NCBI GenBank assembly: GCA_024663395.1
Contig: JANFAH010000002.1
Coordinates: forward strand, 1,984,001 to 2,048,000
Direction: 5' to 3'
From: Pisolithus tinctorius
Taxonomy: Eukaryota; Basidiomycota; Agaricomycetes; Boletales; Pisolithaceae
DNA: 64,000 nt
Positions 20,725 to 32,170 of this stretch are shown in pieces; the first letter of the stretch is position 1; each line of letters opens with the position of its first letter. A program made the translations under genes and the position numbers. The notes beneath the pieces were generated by a model. It was not told the DNA's origin. It did no database searches and saw only the letters and a program-made list of their open reading frames with translations.

Positions 20725-22260
20725 CTAAGATCCCTGATTCCGCCTCCAAGATGAAAAGCTAAGAATGCCAATAACGCCAACGACCAGTAATGCTGTCCCC
20801 GCACCTACGAGGCTAGGGACATACAGATACCAGGCGTTGTCGATATCGTCCTTACCCTCGACATTGTCGATGAAAATCAACTCGTCCGTTCCTGCCTTCT
20901 TCGTCGGACAACTCTCCCCTGCTCCGAGTACATGGAGCCTTCGCCAGAATAGGCGCTCTCGGGCGCAGAGTGGTGGTGGATTTCCAATGAGGGCATCTCG
21001 AGTTCAGTGTGACCACTTCTTTCGTCTGAGATCACCGGTATGTCGAGATCGGGATTCATCGCCCGAGCACGGTCGAAATAGCGGCCCGCAGTATCTCTAT
21101 CCCACTTTCACGCCTCTGCGCCATTTTCGGGTTGTGGGTGAGGGGGAACACGAATTGAAGACAGGGTCGCGTACGAAGCAGAGAGCACGACGGAAGCGGC
21201 ACCCTCGAGATGCAGAAGCCCAGCTTCCAGGTACAGCTGCCCAAGTCCAGCGGCCCCGCCGATACATTGTACGTAATAAGACAGCGTCCCCCGTGTGTTT
21301 TCCTCAGCCTCTTTCACATGGCTCAAGGATGTATGCGGTGGGAGATAGTGTGTGACCAATTTCATAGTGGCAGATGGGAGGTGTGCTTGGTGCCACGCTC
21401 GCCTGAAGGAAAAATACATCAGCCCACGAGAGACGAATTTAGAAAAGAACACGTACACGAAGCATTCAAATGCTTCCTCTTTATCCTTCCTGATATCGAG
21501 AAGTTCAATAGCAAAAAGGACGAGACTAGTGGGATCCATGTTATATTTCACCTCAAGATCAGGGTCATACAGCATGGGGATCGGTGGAGACGGGAAAAGT
21601 TCCTGAGGTACGGCACCCACGATGAGCGACGGCCAAATGACAGACTGGTCCTTTTCCAGATGCGGAGTTAACAGTCTTCCTGAAGACGAGTGCAACGACT
21701 CTAGCGAGGAGAACGATGAGAGAGCATGGGGTTGCATGACGGGCGATACATGTCCAGATACAGCTGGGGCCGCCGCCCGCCGATGATATCCGGGGTGCTC
21801 TTCTGCAGACGATGTGGGCGAGGACAGCGCGGGGGAAGGTGTTACGGGCTCTTCGGCGTCTGACGCCTGCGCGCTCTCCAGTGATGCAGCGAAGCTGCTC
21901 GATATCTCGGGGTCAGATACGAAGGCATAAGACGATTGGGTAGATGCGGTTGATAAAGTCGAAGTAGTGCGTTCCCGGGTGGAAGGCCACGAAGTCCGCG
22001 GTTCGAGCTGCCATGCCGAGTTGGCGACATCGACATTGCCGTAGAGGCGTCCCTGAATTCATGCATATTGGTATTGAGAGGGATAGGGAGAACATAGTGG
22101 ACATTCAATAATACATACCTTCACTACGGGTTGTTGACCCTTGACTCCAGCCAACAAGTAACTCCGTTCTATCACAACCTGTTGGAAACTCTATATGGGC
22201 ACTCCTATACGGGGGAGGCGGGTATAACTCATGGCGACATCTTCTTCTGAGGTCTCGAGC
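20725..22260 (-). pseudogene. T1: multi-exon helical protein with C-terminal membrane segment
   Basis: Minus strand. Spliced pieces fit as SYLLAGVKGQQPVVK, intron (GTATGTATT...TTCAG, about 22044-22110), then GRLYGNVDVANSAWQLEP and a Ser/Pro-rich disordered region. A core follows (LIVGAVPQELFPSPP, YNMDPTSLVLFAIELLDI). An intron at about 21400-21460 joins FV to RAWHQAHLP, and helices follow (GLGQLYLEAGLLHLEGAAS, AGRYFDRARAMNPDLD) that look TPR- or Sel1-like. The C-terminus has a membrane segment (SLVGAGTALLVVGVIGIL) and the tail SFSSWRRNQGS. A TGA at 21108-21110 sits where TGG is expected in the KWDRD context, and a one-base shift lies near 20890. The first exon is not resolved. Function unknown. 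Confidence 0.55.
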
Positions 22261-22310
22261 GGAACTACAGTAGCAACAGCACAGTTGCCTATGCGCGAAC
22301 CTGAGCACGC

Positions 22311-22577
22311 CGGATATTTTGCTGACAAATCGACCCCCGTCGGATCTCTCCCAACTAGAGCTGCTCTCGTCCTGTTAAGTTTTGACTGGGGCTGAACGAT
22401 CGTCTGGGTGGACGAACGTTGTCCAAGGACAAAATGTGGACTCCGTCTCCATACTAAACAACGTACGTTTGCGCCTCTCCTGCTTCTATGAGATTCCGAT
22501 GTTGGAGAGAGTCATCCAACAACAGGTCAAACTCGCAAAAAACGATCAAGATTAAAGCCTTGAACGAGTCGCTTCGT
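22311..22577. other. Start of unit 2, shared with unit 3
   Basis: GATATTTTGCTGACAAATCG begins the block here and again at 32174, marking the unit 2 and unit 3 starts. About 260 bp upstream of the U membrane gene; presumably its promoter. In unit 1 the equivalent was replaced by the LTR. Confidence 0.5.
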
Positions 22578-23985
22578 ATATGTGCGGTACCGACAACTCT
22601 CGTGAAAGGCGCAGGGAAGACGGTGTGTGGCGATCTTTAAACGAGATGCCTCCAGTGATTGGAGTCAAGTGCCCTCGCTACCATGGTTCCCAGGTCTATC
22701 GGTGCGTGGTTGGACGTACGGTGGGTTCTCGCCATGGAGTAGATTGGCACTGTTGCAGGTGGGAAGCGGCTTCGTCAGGGTCTGCTGTCTTCACAGCACT
22801 CGAATCAAAAGATGCAGCGCTCCTCCCGGTCTCTAGGCTCTGATTCTGTCGTTTCCCTATTCCAATCGGCATCTACTCTCGCCCAGAGCTTCCGGCCTAC
22901 CACTCGTCGCGGCCTCAGATAGCTCCGAGCCAACCTCAACCACTGCCGTATCCGACTCACCTACGACTGCCACCTCCGCCTCTTCCTCAGCCAGTCAGAT
23001 TTCCTTACTGACGGTCATTGGAACGTTTATGTTTCCCGTTCTTCCCGTCCTACTGTTCTAAGCACCAAAACCCAAATCAACACTCTCCATCTCCCTGCCA
23101 TGTAACACCGCAAATGATGCCTCACGTCACGACTCACATCTCGAGCATTGGGGTCGCTTACCAGACGACGACGACGACGACGACGATAGCTGGGAAAGGA
23201 AATTATCCATGAGACAACGCGTCCCTTCAACTCCTACTAAGAAACTGGCAGCGATATTCAGTCGTTTTCCGAGTACTAACTCTAGGAAGAGATCATCCGA
23301 GAATTTTCATGTTCGTGAACTCGTTGCAACCGTTCGAGAGATACTGTCCGACTTGGCCCCTGAGATGGCTTCGCAGGCTGCGGTCGCTGAGGCGGATATC
23401 GAGATCATGAAACCACCGCTAGCACGGACATTCATGTGCCATGTAGTGGCTATTTCATGGGACGGGGAAGCTGTCTGCATTGATTCATTCCTGCGGAGAG
23501 GGCCACGATTATCAGGAGGTATGTCCCCCAACGTGATGTCCGATGAATAGATGACCCCTGCAGCGATCTGCATCGCTGGGGATGCGAGGAAGTCCTCTGG
23601 AAGATGCAGGTGGTAATCAGAATGCTTTCGCGGATGCCGTGGCTGTTCCGCTGAAGAGAGCGGCAAGTAACCCTCTCAATGCACACGAAAAGCCAATTAT
23701 ACGGCCGCTACTTCCGAACATTACTGCAAATCCTTTCGCTGACTTATACTCTATCACTGCACCTCCCATAGAATGTACCACCAATCCGCTCCTCACCGGC
23801 AATGCTCGAGCCCTACAATCTCGGCACTCAAAACGTCTGCTGTGGAGGTGGAGGAATGTCTGCGCGTTATTTCCGTGCAATCGTCTGGTTATTCCCAAGG
23901 TTCGTATCAAGCGAGCGAAACCGGCGAGGATGCATTCAGTGTAGTGGCTTTCCTCTACTCTCCGGCTCAGATTCCGCACTCGTAG
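22578..23985 (+). pseudogene. U2: single-pass membrane protein gene copy (unit 2)
   Basis: The 5' part (22580-22843) encodes a Cys-containing stretch of uncertain frame. From about 22900 the frame reads Ser/Thr-rich (SDSSEPTSTTAVSD-like) into a hydrophobic segment ending VLPVLLF, where a stop and frame change interrupt it. A basic/acidic region follows with a run of Asp codons at about 23160-23190. The tail 23209-23550 is open (MRQRVPSTPTKKLAAI to EIMKPPLARTFMCHV), then 23582-23944 with NPF motifs (ASNPLNAHE is a degenerate one; TANPFADLY intact). At least two disruptions make this copy doubtful. It is the inverted counterpart of D2 across HET2. Confidence 0.6.
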
Positions 23986-24590
23986 CTGTGCTCTCGTGGT
24001 GCTCAAGACTGTCCAATGGCATCCTTAGCCATACTTGCGCACGTTCGTTATTTCCGAGTACGTATGTTATTTCGTTTTTATATGCCATCTCCTGTTTCCA
24101 TATCGTGTCGCGTACAGGCCGGGCGTGCACGCCTATCTGGTATTGACGCCCACTTGGTCAGTCCTTTCATGTGTTGCTTCGTGTATCTTTTCCTCGCACT
24201 TGGATCGATAATGGAATGTGCGTTTGCCTTCTGCAAGTATATCCTTCCACTTGCTTTTTTCCACCCTTCGTTCCGTCTTATGTACTACCGGAGTGTATGC
24301 AAACATATATCTGGTGAATCGGGTACCACATTGTACGGCCTCTGAATGATTGCACACGATCACAGGGTGGGAAGAGCGGCGTACATTGGAAACCATGCTG
24401 TGACGAGCAATGTAACAAGTATATACAGTATACCAACACCGAGGAACTGCGGCACACCTAACGATCTGCCGGCCATCCCCTGATACGTGGACCTCTTCTA
24501 ACTGTGCGCAGCCCCTGGTGTCACCCTGTTGTACCCATCTCTGCATACACCACAAAAGGCCAACTCCCCGGTCGCTGAGATGTACTTGTT
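23986..24590. other. 3' flank of U2, inverted copy of the D flank
   Basis: 24020-24350 corresponds in inverted orientation to 11700-12110 and 29210-29530. It completes the left arm of the inverted repeat around HET2. No supported gene. Confidence 0.5.
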
Positions 24591-25660
24591 GGGCGACGAT
24601 AGAAACTTATTTCCTAACTCACTTCCTCTGCGTTCGAGGCGTGTGTGGTACGACTTTGGGGCAGTCGTAGAAAGCCTCCTCGAGTGGGACAAATGCGACT
24701 TCATGCACAGTAGATCTGAGTGCAACCTGGGAGACACGGCGCCATCCCATTCATTTCATATGTGGCACGAGGTAGGTTGTGAACTCTATCAGTCCGACGG
24801 ACTGGGCAACTGACGTTATATCAGCAGCTATGAGCATGCTCTTGCCCTTCAGAAGAAAGGCAGCGGTTGCTTCGCAGACGTGAATTTCGCTAACAAGGGT
24901 GCCCACCAGCGACGAAGTCAACGAGTGACCTAGATCAGCTATAGGTTGGCATGGGTAGTACCTGGAGGTTCGCCAACAAAACCAGTTTCAGGAAGGGGGC
25001 ATAGCCAATTTCCCTTACGAACAGTGGCGGCCTCGCATCTCGGGATCAGGCGGACATAGACTATCGCAGAGTATCGCCGTTGCGTTGGTCACAGAGGGGG
25101 ACTGATCAAGAAGCTCGAGTACTTGGGGAGCATCAGACACGCGGAAACATATACGGGCAGCGTCTAAGGTAGATGCGAACCCTGTGCTTTTCGTACGCTG
25201 CAGCCACGTGCTCTCTCTCCCACAAACGTCCACCAACCGTTGTTCTGCTGGTGAGCGCCTCCTCGGTTCTTCAAGCTGTGTGACTCACTCAAGCAGCCAA
25301 GCCCAATTTGCTCTCGCCTTTCCAACCAACTTACGCATTTCGCATCTATTGGTGAGTTCCTATCAGACCATCTTTGCGTTATATGCATCGAACCGCGTAT
25401 AACCTTATGCACAGTTTGTGCTTCGAACCGACACCCAAGGTTGCCTGCTCGAGACTTCGTGTCTTACCGTGGGTTCTTTTGTGCTGCTTGGTTAGCCACG
25501 CTGATTTGAGCAGCGTTCAGCTGACACTCAACATTGCTCACCGAGCTTCTTTCAGAGGGTATGACTTTACTGTCCCTGTCTCGTTGCAAGTGATCACCGA
25601 ACCTAGCGTGAAGGCAGAACCATTTCCGTCGTGCATATCATCCTGATGTAACGACAATCA
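24591..25660 (+). promoter_or_regulatory. Conserved leader upstream of HET2
   Basis: Equivalent of 7313-8337. Uninterrupted in this unit, so it is the reference for the insertions in units 1 and 3. It contains the same possible donor (ATTG before GTGAGTTCC at about 25350) and ends in the same start-codon context. Confidence 0.4.
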
Positions 25661-28633
25661 ATGACTTCAACAGACAACGTTTCTCGCAAACGGGAAAACT
25701 TGGCATGTTGTCCTCCAGGGGATGATGGCCGGTATGATGCCCTCTTCGACCTGGCGTACGCACTTCACCAGAGATACGAAAAAGAGCGTAAAATCGACGA
25801 CCTGAACGAGGCAATCAATTTACATCGCGCCGCTTTGGAACTCCGACCAGTCGAAGACGAGACGGGTGATCGGTCCGTGTCACTCAAGAACCTCGCTGTT
25901 TGTCTTTCAGATAGATATGCCAAGCGGGGGGCGGCCGACGACTTGGAAGCAGCCATCTTGCTTGGACGTGCAGCACTAGAGCTCCGTCCACCAGGGCATC
26001 CTGATCGTGATGCCACTCTCTGCAATCTCGCTGTCTACCTCAAGTGGAGGTTCGAAGAACAGGCTGCCATCGGCGACTTGGAGGAAGCCATCTCATTCTC
26101 ATGTGCAGCACTTGAGCTCAGACCCCCAGGGCATCCTCATCGTGATATCGCTCTCTACAATTTCGCTCTCTGCCTGGAGAGCAGGTTCGACAAACAGGCT
26201 GCAATCAGCGACTTGGACGAAGCCATCTCGCTCTCACGTGAAGTACTAGAGCTCCATCCACCAGGACATCCTTCTCGTGATACCAGTCTCAACAATCTCG
26301 CCTCCTACCTCAACAGACGATTCGACAAACAGGCTGCCATCGGCGACTTGGAGGAAGCCATCTCACTCAGACGTGCAGCACTAGAACTTCGTCCACTAGG
26401 ACATCCCGATCGCGGCAAAAATCTTTACGACCTCGCTTGCGACCTCTGGACAAGGTTTCAGAAACAAGTTGACATGGCTGGGTTGCACGGTGCGAATTCT
26501 CTTCATCAAGCTGCGTCGGTGGTCCGTCTAACAAGCACGGCTGATCTCGCGTCCTCGCTCCTCAAGTTCTCACTCCGCCTCTGGGACAGGTTCCAGAAGG
26601 AGGCCGCGATGACCGACTTGGACGGTGCTATTTGTGGTGCAGCGTATGCTTTGGAACTTTGGTTACCACGAGACTCCCATCACGAGGGAGCCTGGTTCCA
26701 GAGGCCAGCTCAGGGCACCGACTCAGATGAACCTGCCGTACTTCGTCGAGAGATCGACAATCTAGGCGCTCTGGTCAATTACTTTGTGAGGCATAGGTCT
26801 GGTAGTCAACACCCAGTTGTTGGTCTGAACGAGGCCATAACACTGTGTCGATATGTACTGCAATCCCGCCCGACTGACCATCCTAGTCGTGCTTCGTCTC
26901 TGCATGACTTGGCACAGTGTCTAGCACACCGGTTTCGTCAACAACCCGCAGCAGCGGATCTCGACGAGGCTATTTTGTTGGAGCAAGAGGTCTTGCAGGT
27001 ACTCATACCTGGAGATCCCGGTTACGACATATCCCAGTGCTCCCTTGCAGCCTACCTCCGCATGAAGGTCAAGTCACAAGTTGCTGTGACATCCTCCAAT
27101 GCCTCACCTGTTACCCACTTTGACGTCGAGCAACTCATCCGTAATGTTGCATTTGAAATCCTCAAAACTATGCCGACCAGGCTGCTACACACGCATACTG
27201 GCGTCCTGTGCAACCGGCATGCGCAGTTGACCCGGTTTATGAACAGCAAACAGTACAAACAGCTGGTTTCGCTTTGCACAACGTGCGACCCAGATCAGCG
27301 AATGGAGCTCGTCCGTACGGCCGTCTTGAAATACTTTCAGTACGTCACCCTTTCTCACCGTTGGGGTGAAGACGAGCCATCATTGCGCGACATCGATGGC
27401 CACCGGATATATGATATGTCAGCAAAGGCGGGCTTTGAAAAGCTGCAAACCTTCTGCGTTGTTGCCTGCGAACGAGGTTTTCTGTGGGCATGGAGTGACA
27501 CGTGCTGCATAGACAAAGACAGCAGTGCCGAGTTGCAAGAAGCCATAGGATCGATGTTTGCGTGGTATCGACGGTCTTCCCTAACCGTTGTGTATCTCTC
27601 TGATGTGCCGGATACCGGTTCGCTCGGAAACAGCGAGTGGTTCAGACGCGGGTGGACCCTCCAGGAACTACTGGCTCCCCGAACCGTACTATTCTACACC
27701 CAGAATTGGTCACTTTACAAGAACCTCACGTCTTTGAACCATAAAACCGATATCGCGGTGCTGGAAGAGCTGGAGGGGGCGAGTGGAATAGAGTCCCGGT
27801 TCCTCACCCGCTTTTCCCCAGGTATGGATGACGCTCGTTCGAGACTCCAATGGGCGTCATCACGTCGTACCACGCGGCCTGAGGATGTCGCCTATTCACT
27901 TTTTGGGATCTTTAATCTTCACCTGCCCGTTTTGTACGGTGAACTTGCTGAAAAAGCGCTTGGGCGCCTCCTGGCCGAAATCATCTCGCAGTCTGGGGAT
28001 ATCTCAGTTCTGGATTGGGTTGGGGAGGCGTCGCAGTTTCACAGCTGTTTCCCTGCCCAGATCACCTCGTTCCAAATGCTGCCGTTGCTCCGATCTCAAC
28101 CTAATGCCGAAGAACCATCAGTGGCGATAAGTCACGGTCCCTCACCAATATCATCCGAAGATTCATACTCCCCAGGTGACGTGTACGACTTCCACTCGCT
28201 CACTAGGGTGCCCCTTCCACGTTTTCTCAATCGCCGCCTCATACTACCATGTATTGCCCATTGCATCACAGGGGTTCATCTGAAAGGGTCAGATCCATCG
28301 GCACCGAGTTACACGTATAGCATCCAAGCATTCGGGCTGAGGCCTCTTGAAATCACTCTGCCAAACAAACTAGAGGATGAAACGCGGTTGCGAGGTTCTC
28401 TGCAACTTGTTCGCCCTTGGCACTCGAAGTTGCCTGGTTCATCTGCCGAACTAGATACCTCGAGTGAAGAACAGCTGCTCTCTACGCTTGAGAGGCCATT
28501 TAACGCTCTTCTCTTACGTCAACTACCTCACAACGAGCACAAAAGGATCGCGTCTTCTACTCGCATTACTGCTCAGCCCACAGACCAGGCCAGCATTCTG
28601 AAAAGCAAGATTCGGGTGTTCAATATTGTCTAG
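25661..28633 (+). CDS. HET2: TPR-repeat protein with C-terminal HET domain (990 aa)
   Basis: Intronless and intact. It has three PPGHP-type 45-residue TPR cassettes (HET1 has two), within about residues 60-280. The second TPR-like pair and the HET domain (YVTLSHRWGEDEPS at about 560, DTCCIDKDSS, WFRRGWTLQELLAP, TRPEDVAYSLFGIF) are nearly identical to HET1. Relative to HET1 about 35 residues are missing in frame after the HET domain, between SPISSE and DSYSPGD (near 28160). The C-terminal conserved part (PLPRFLNRRLILPCIAH, FGLRPLEITLPNKLED) is complete. The best-preserved unit: no insertion in leader or gene. Role as in HET1, inferred from domain content only. Confidence 0.9.
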   Translation: MTSTDNVSRKRENLACCPPGDDGRYDALFDLAYALHQRYEKERKIDDLNEAINLHRAALELRPVEDETGDRSVSLKNLAVCLSDRYAKRGAADDLEAAILLGRAALELRPPGHPDRDATLCNLAVYLKWRFEEQAAIGDLEEAISFSCAALELRPPGHPHRDIALYNFALCLESRFDKQAAISDLDEAISLSREVLELHPPGHPSRDTSLNNLASYLNRRFDKQAAIGDLEEAISLRRAALELRPLGHPDRGKNLYDLACDLWTRFQKQVDMAGLHGANSLHQAASVVRLTSTADLASSLLKFSLRLWDRFQKEAAMTDLDGAICGAAYALELWLPRDSHHEGAWFQRPAQGTDSDEPAVLRREIDNLGALVNYFVRHRSGSQHPVVGLNEAITLCRYVLQSRPTDHPSRASSLHDLAQCLAHRFRQQPAAADLDEAILLEQEVLQVLIPGDPGYDISQCSLAAYLRMKVKSQVAVTSSNASPVTHFDVEQLIRNVAFEILKTMPTRLLHTHTGVLCNRHAQLTRFMNSKQYKQLVSLCTTCDPDQRMELVRTAVLKYFQYVTLSHRWGEDEPSLRDIDGHRIYDMSAKAGFEKLQTFCVVACERGFLWAWSDTCCIDKDSSAELQEAIGSMFAWYRRSSLTVVYLSDVPDTGSLGNSEWFRRGWTLQELLAPRTVLFYTQNWSLYKNLTSLNHKTDIAVLEELEGASGIESRFLTRFSPGMDDARSRLQWASSRRTTRPEDVAYSLFGIFNLHLPVLYGELAEKALGRLLAEIISQSGDISVLDWVGEASQFHSCFPAQITSFQMLPLLRSQPNAEEPSVAISHGPSPISSEDSYSPGDVYDFHSLTRVPLPRFLNRRLILPCIAHCITGVHLKGSDPSAPSYTYSIQAFGLRPLEITLPNKLEDETRLRGSLQLVRPWHSKLPGSSAELDTSSEEQLLSTLERPFNALLLRQLPHNEHKRIASSTRITAQPTDQASILKSKIRVFNIV

Positions 28634-29577
28634 ATAGCCGTGGCGTTATGATATCTGGTATCGACATCCACGTTGTCCCGCCGTTCACTTCTTGTTTTCC
28701 TTCGTCCGATCACATCTTGTAGGAGTGCATGTATATATATCTACATGTCCAGTGAATCCCAGTCTGACTGGTTGCGTTCGCGTCATCGTTGGCCGGATTG
28801 GCGGGCAGACCTGTAACTGACGGCCTAACGGGGACGGCTACAGAGTACACGAATTTTGCATTGTAATGAAATATTGCAGGTGGACCAATAAATACATGCG
28901 AACCGAATGCTGTATAATGGGCCCTTTTTGACCATTGGAGCGCAAGTTGGCAATGACACAAGTAACGAAGACGATTTATCATGTAAGTAAATATCTTCCT
29001 GACGTTGCCTACTACTAGGGCGAATCAACTTGGGAGCATACTATTCTTTGGACTAGTATACATGCATGTTGCATTGCTCGTGATGTTCATCTGCAGTGCA
29101 AGACTTCAGGAGAGGCCGTGTACATTTGAGACTGCCCTGCGATGGTGTGCTGTCGTTGAAATTTTGAAAGGCCACATTGTGAGCTAGGCATCCGATTCAC
29201 CAGATTTATATTTGCGTGTACTCCTCCGTATGACGAGACGAAGGGGAAAAAACAGGCAAGTGGAAGGCCATGTTTGCACACAAGGAAAACGCGCATTCCA
29301 GTATCGATCGAAGTGCGAGAGCAAGGTACACAAAGTAACGCGTGAAACGGAGTGACCAAGTTGGTGTCGATACCAGATCAGAGTGCGCGCCCGGCCTGTG
29401 CATGTGTGAAAATATAATTAAAGTGTAGATATGCACAATATGGAAACAGGAAACAACACATAAAAACGAAATAACATACGTAGTCGGAAGTAGGAAGGAT
29501 GTGCACGGAGGGCGTACGGCTAGCAATGCAATTGGTCAGTCTTGAGCACCACGAGAGCAAAACTATGCGTGCGGAAT
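28634..29577. other. Spacer between HET2 and D2
   Basis: Unit 2 version of 11296-12127. No supported gene; only overlapping short frames on both strands. Confidence 0.5.
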
Positions 29578-30860
29578 CTAAGTCGGAGGATAAGGAAAAG
29601 CCGTTATACTGACGGCATCCTCGCCGGTTTCGCTCGCTAGGTACGAGCCCCGGGAATAAACAGACGATTGCATAGAAATGGTGCGAAGGCGCCCTTCCAC
29701 CTCTGCAGGAGACGTTTCGAGTGTCGCAATGAGAGATTGTAGGGCTCGACCATTGCCGGTAGGAGGGTGATTGGTGGTAGATTCTGTAGGGGGTACAGTG
29801 ATTGAGTATAAGTCAACGAAAGGATTTGCCGTAGTGTTCGGAAGCAGCGTCCGTTTGGTTGGCTTGTCCTGTACATTGAAGAAGGGGTTACTTGCCGCCC
29901 TCTCCGGCGGAACGGCTGCGGCGTCCGCGAAAGGATTCTGATTACTGTCTGCGTGTTCCAGATGATCTATGTGCAGGACTTCCGCGCTTTGCCAGTGGTG
30001 CAGATCTGACCCTGTCGCTGCAGGGCTCACCTTTTCCTTGCACATCGTAGCGGGTGACATTTTTCCTGGTAGTCGTGACCCTCTCGACAAGAAAGAGTCT
30101 CCCTGGATAGTTTCCCCATCCCGTGAGAAAGACTATATGACCCATGAATGTCCGTGCTGGAGGCAGTTTCATGATCTCGGCATCTGCTTCTGCGATATCA
30201 GCCTGCGAAACCATCTCAGCAGCCAAGTCAGGATGGTATTTCTCAAAGGGTGCAATGTGTCGATAGATTCGCGAACGTGAGGGCCCTCGGATGATTTTCT
30301 CCCCAGAGGTGGTACTCGGGGAATCACTGCCAGCTTCTCAATAGCAGTTGAAAGGGGACGTTGTCTCATGGATAATTTTCCTTCCAACAATCTTCATTGA
30401 CATCTGGCAAGTGATCCCAAGGCTCGAGATGGGAGCGACGATGTGAAACATCATTTGCAGTGTTACGATCGCACCCGGGTGGAGAACGTTTCCGGTTTAT
30501 TTTTTGGCGGTTAGAGCAATAGAAGGCGAGTAGGGCAGCAAAAATAAGTGCTGCGAACGCTGCGACGCATGCTCCAATGACCGTGCTTAAGGGAATCTGA
30601 TTGTCTGAAGTGGTGGCGGCGAAGGTGGCAGTCGTAGATGGGTTAGCGGATATGACAGTGGTTATGTTGGTTGGGAACTATCTGAAGACGTGACGAGTGG
30701 TACGCCTGCTTGCGTACCAGAAGCAATTGCAGCTGTGTTCTGGATGAGAGCGGACGCAGTTGGAGTCAGATTACTGACGACGATGGAGACAGAGATGGCA
30801 ATGAGAGAAGGCGATCTGTGGAAGGACCGACGGGCGTATTGGAAAAACCCCAACTCTACT
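29578..30860 (-). pseudogene. D2: single-pass membrane protein gene copy (unit 2)
   Basis: Best copy of the family, on -. Short N-terminal part (MGFFQYARRSFHRSPSL), Ser/Thr-rich stretch (SDSSQPTNITTVISANPSTT), membrane segment (STVIGACVAAFAALIFAALL) and stop-transfer run (RQKINRKRSPPG). The juxtamembrane region reads HRRSHLEPWDHLPDVNED. A one-base deletion near 30383 breaks the frame that D1 keeps. The tail then reads EIMKLPPARTFMGHI and ends in an open 170-codon stretch with NPF motifs (NQNPFADAA, ASNPFFN, TANPFVDLY) and YLASETGEDAVS. NPF is the known ligand of EH domains in endocytic adaptors. Function unknown; the extracellular part may be truncated. Confidence 0.65.
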
Positions 30861-30917
30861 CAGAAGAGTCGAAAAGAAGTCCAATGCTGGGTCGCTATCA
30901 CATAACACTTCACTGCA

Positions 30918-31277
30918 ATGACAGCCTTCTCGAGTGCACCACCGTACTAGGTGCTTGCACCTCACAACACACTCCAGCCCAGCATATCCACACAACCCTC
31001 AAGCGTACTTGCCCACGTCGACATCCAATATCGCCACGCCGACGATGCTCCGCTGTCATTACTTCCGAGCCACCCAGATGAGCATGTGTTCGTCCTCTAC
31101 CACGACCCAGAGAACCCCACAGCTCCGACCATCAAGAGCACATCAAGTCAGTTCTCTCTTTCAGGCATTAAGGTCTCGTCAGCGCCAGGGGCCACTATGG
31201 ACGAGGACAAGAATCCTAATATGTATGTCCTGCAAGTGACGTCCATCGGTGCAGATAATAGCCAGTACGCCAGATAG
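30918..31277 (+). pseudogene. 119-aa conserved protein, copy 2 (early stop)
   Basis: Same length and frame as the unit 1 copy (19392-19751). Codon 11, TAC in the other copies, is followed by TAG at 30948-30950 in the run CCGTACTAGG, so translation from the ATG would stop after 10 codons. The rest of the frame is intact and could only be used from an internal start. Confidence 0.6.
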
Positions 31278-31459
31278 GTTATTACGGGGGACCTGATAGC
31301 GCACTGAGTCGAATGACCCACTGCCATAGTGTCAATTTAGAATCGTCACAGGCATATCCACAGAACCCCCAGGCATTGGTGACACGTTTCAAGCAAAGGT
31401 ACACCGGCACGCACTCATTGCGATATGATCAAGCTTAGCCCCCACCTGGGAACTATGTC

Positions 31460-32154
31460 ATTCGCAGTGTCTTGGACCAATTTCATAGTGGCAGATGGGA
31501 GGTGTGCTTGGTGCCACGCTCGCCTGAAGGAAAAATACATCAGCCTACGAGTGACGGATTCAGAAAAGAACATGCACACGAAGCATTCAAATGCTTCCTC
31601 TTTATCATTCCTGATATCGAGAAGTTCAATAGTAAAGAGGACGAGACTAGTGGGATCCATGTTATATTTCACCTCAAGATCAGGGTCATACAGCATAGGG
31701 ATCGGTGGAGATGGGAAAAGTTCCTGAGGTACGGCACCCACGATGAGCGACGGCCAAATAACAGACTGGTCCTTTTCCAGATGCAAAGTCAACAATCTTC
31801 CTGAAGACGAGTGCAACGACTCTAGCGAGAACGATGAGAGGGCATGGGGTTGCATTACAGGCGATACATGTCCAGATACAGCTGGGGCTGCCGCCGGCCG
31901 ATGATATCCGGGCTGCTCTTCTGCAGATGATGTGGGCGAGGACAACGCGGGGGAGGGTGTTACGGGCTCTTCGGCGTCTGACGCTTGCGCGCTCTCCAGT
32001 GATGCAGTGAAACTGCTCGATATCTCGGGGTCAGATATGAAGGCATAAGGCGATTGGGTAGATGCGGTTGATAAAGTCGAAGTAGTGTGTTCTCGGGTGG
32101 AAGGCCGTGAAGTCCACGGTTCGAGCTGCCATGCCAAGTTGGCGCCGTCGACAT
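31460..32154 (-). pseudogene. T2: truncated copy of the T gene
   Basis: A 240-codon minus-strand frame matches T1: WQLEPWTSRPSTREHTT, the Ser/Pro-rich region, LIVGAVPQELFPSPP, YNMDPTSLVLFTIELL, then the intron sequence and RRAWHQAHLPSATMKLV. It then runs into unrelated spacer at about 31470, so helices and membrane segment are missing. Exon 1 is also missing, since the unit 2/unit 3 junction follows at about 32170. Both ends are lost. Confidence 0.7.
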
Positions 32155-32170
32155 TGCCGTAGAGGCGTCA

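Noticed and set aside
20162..20754. Several ORFs of 94-144 codons on both strands between the 119-aa ORF and T1
   Set aside because: They overlap each other in all frames, are absent from unit 2 and match no family I know.
23160..23200. Asp-run from a GAC/ACG trinucleotide repeat in U2
   Set aside because: A short microsatellite-like slippage in a damaged gene; not a functional acidic domain by itself.
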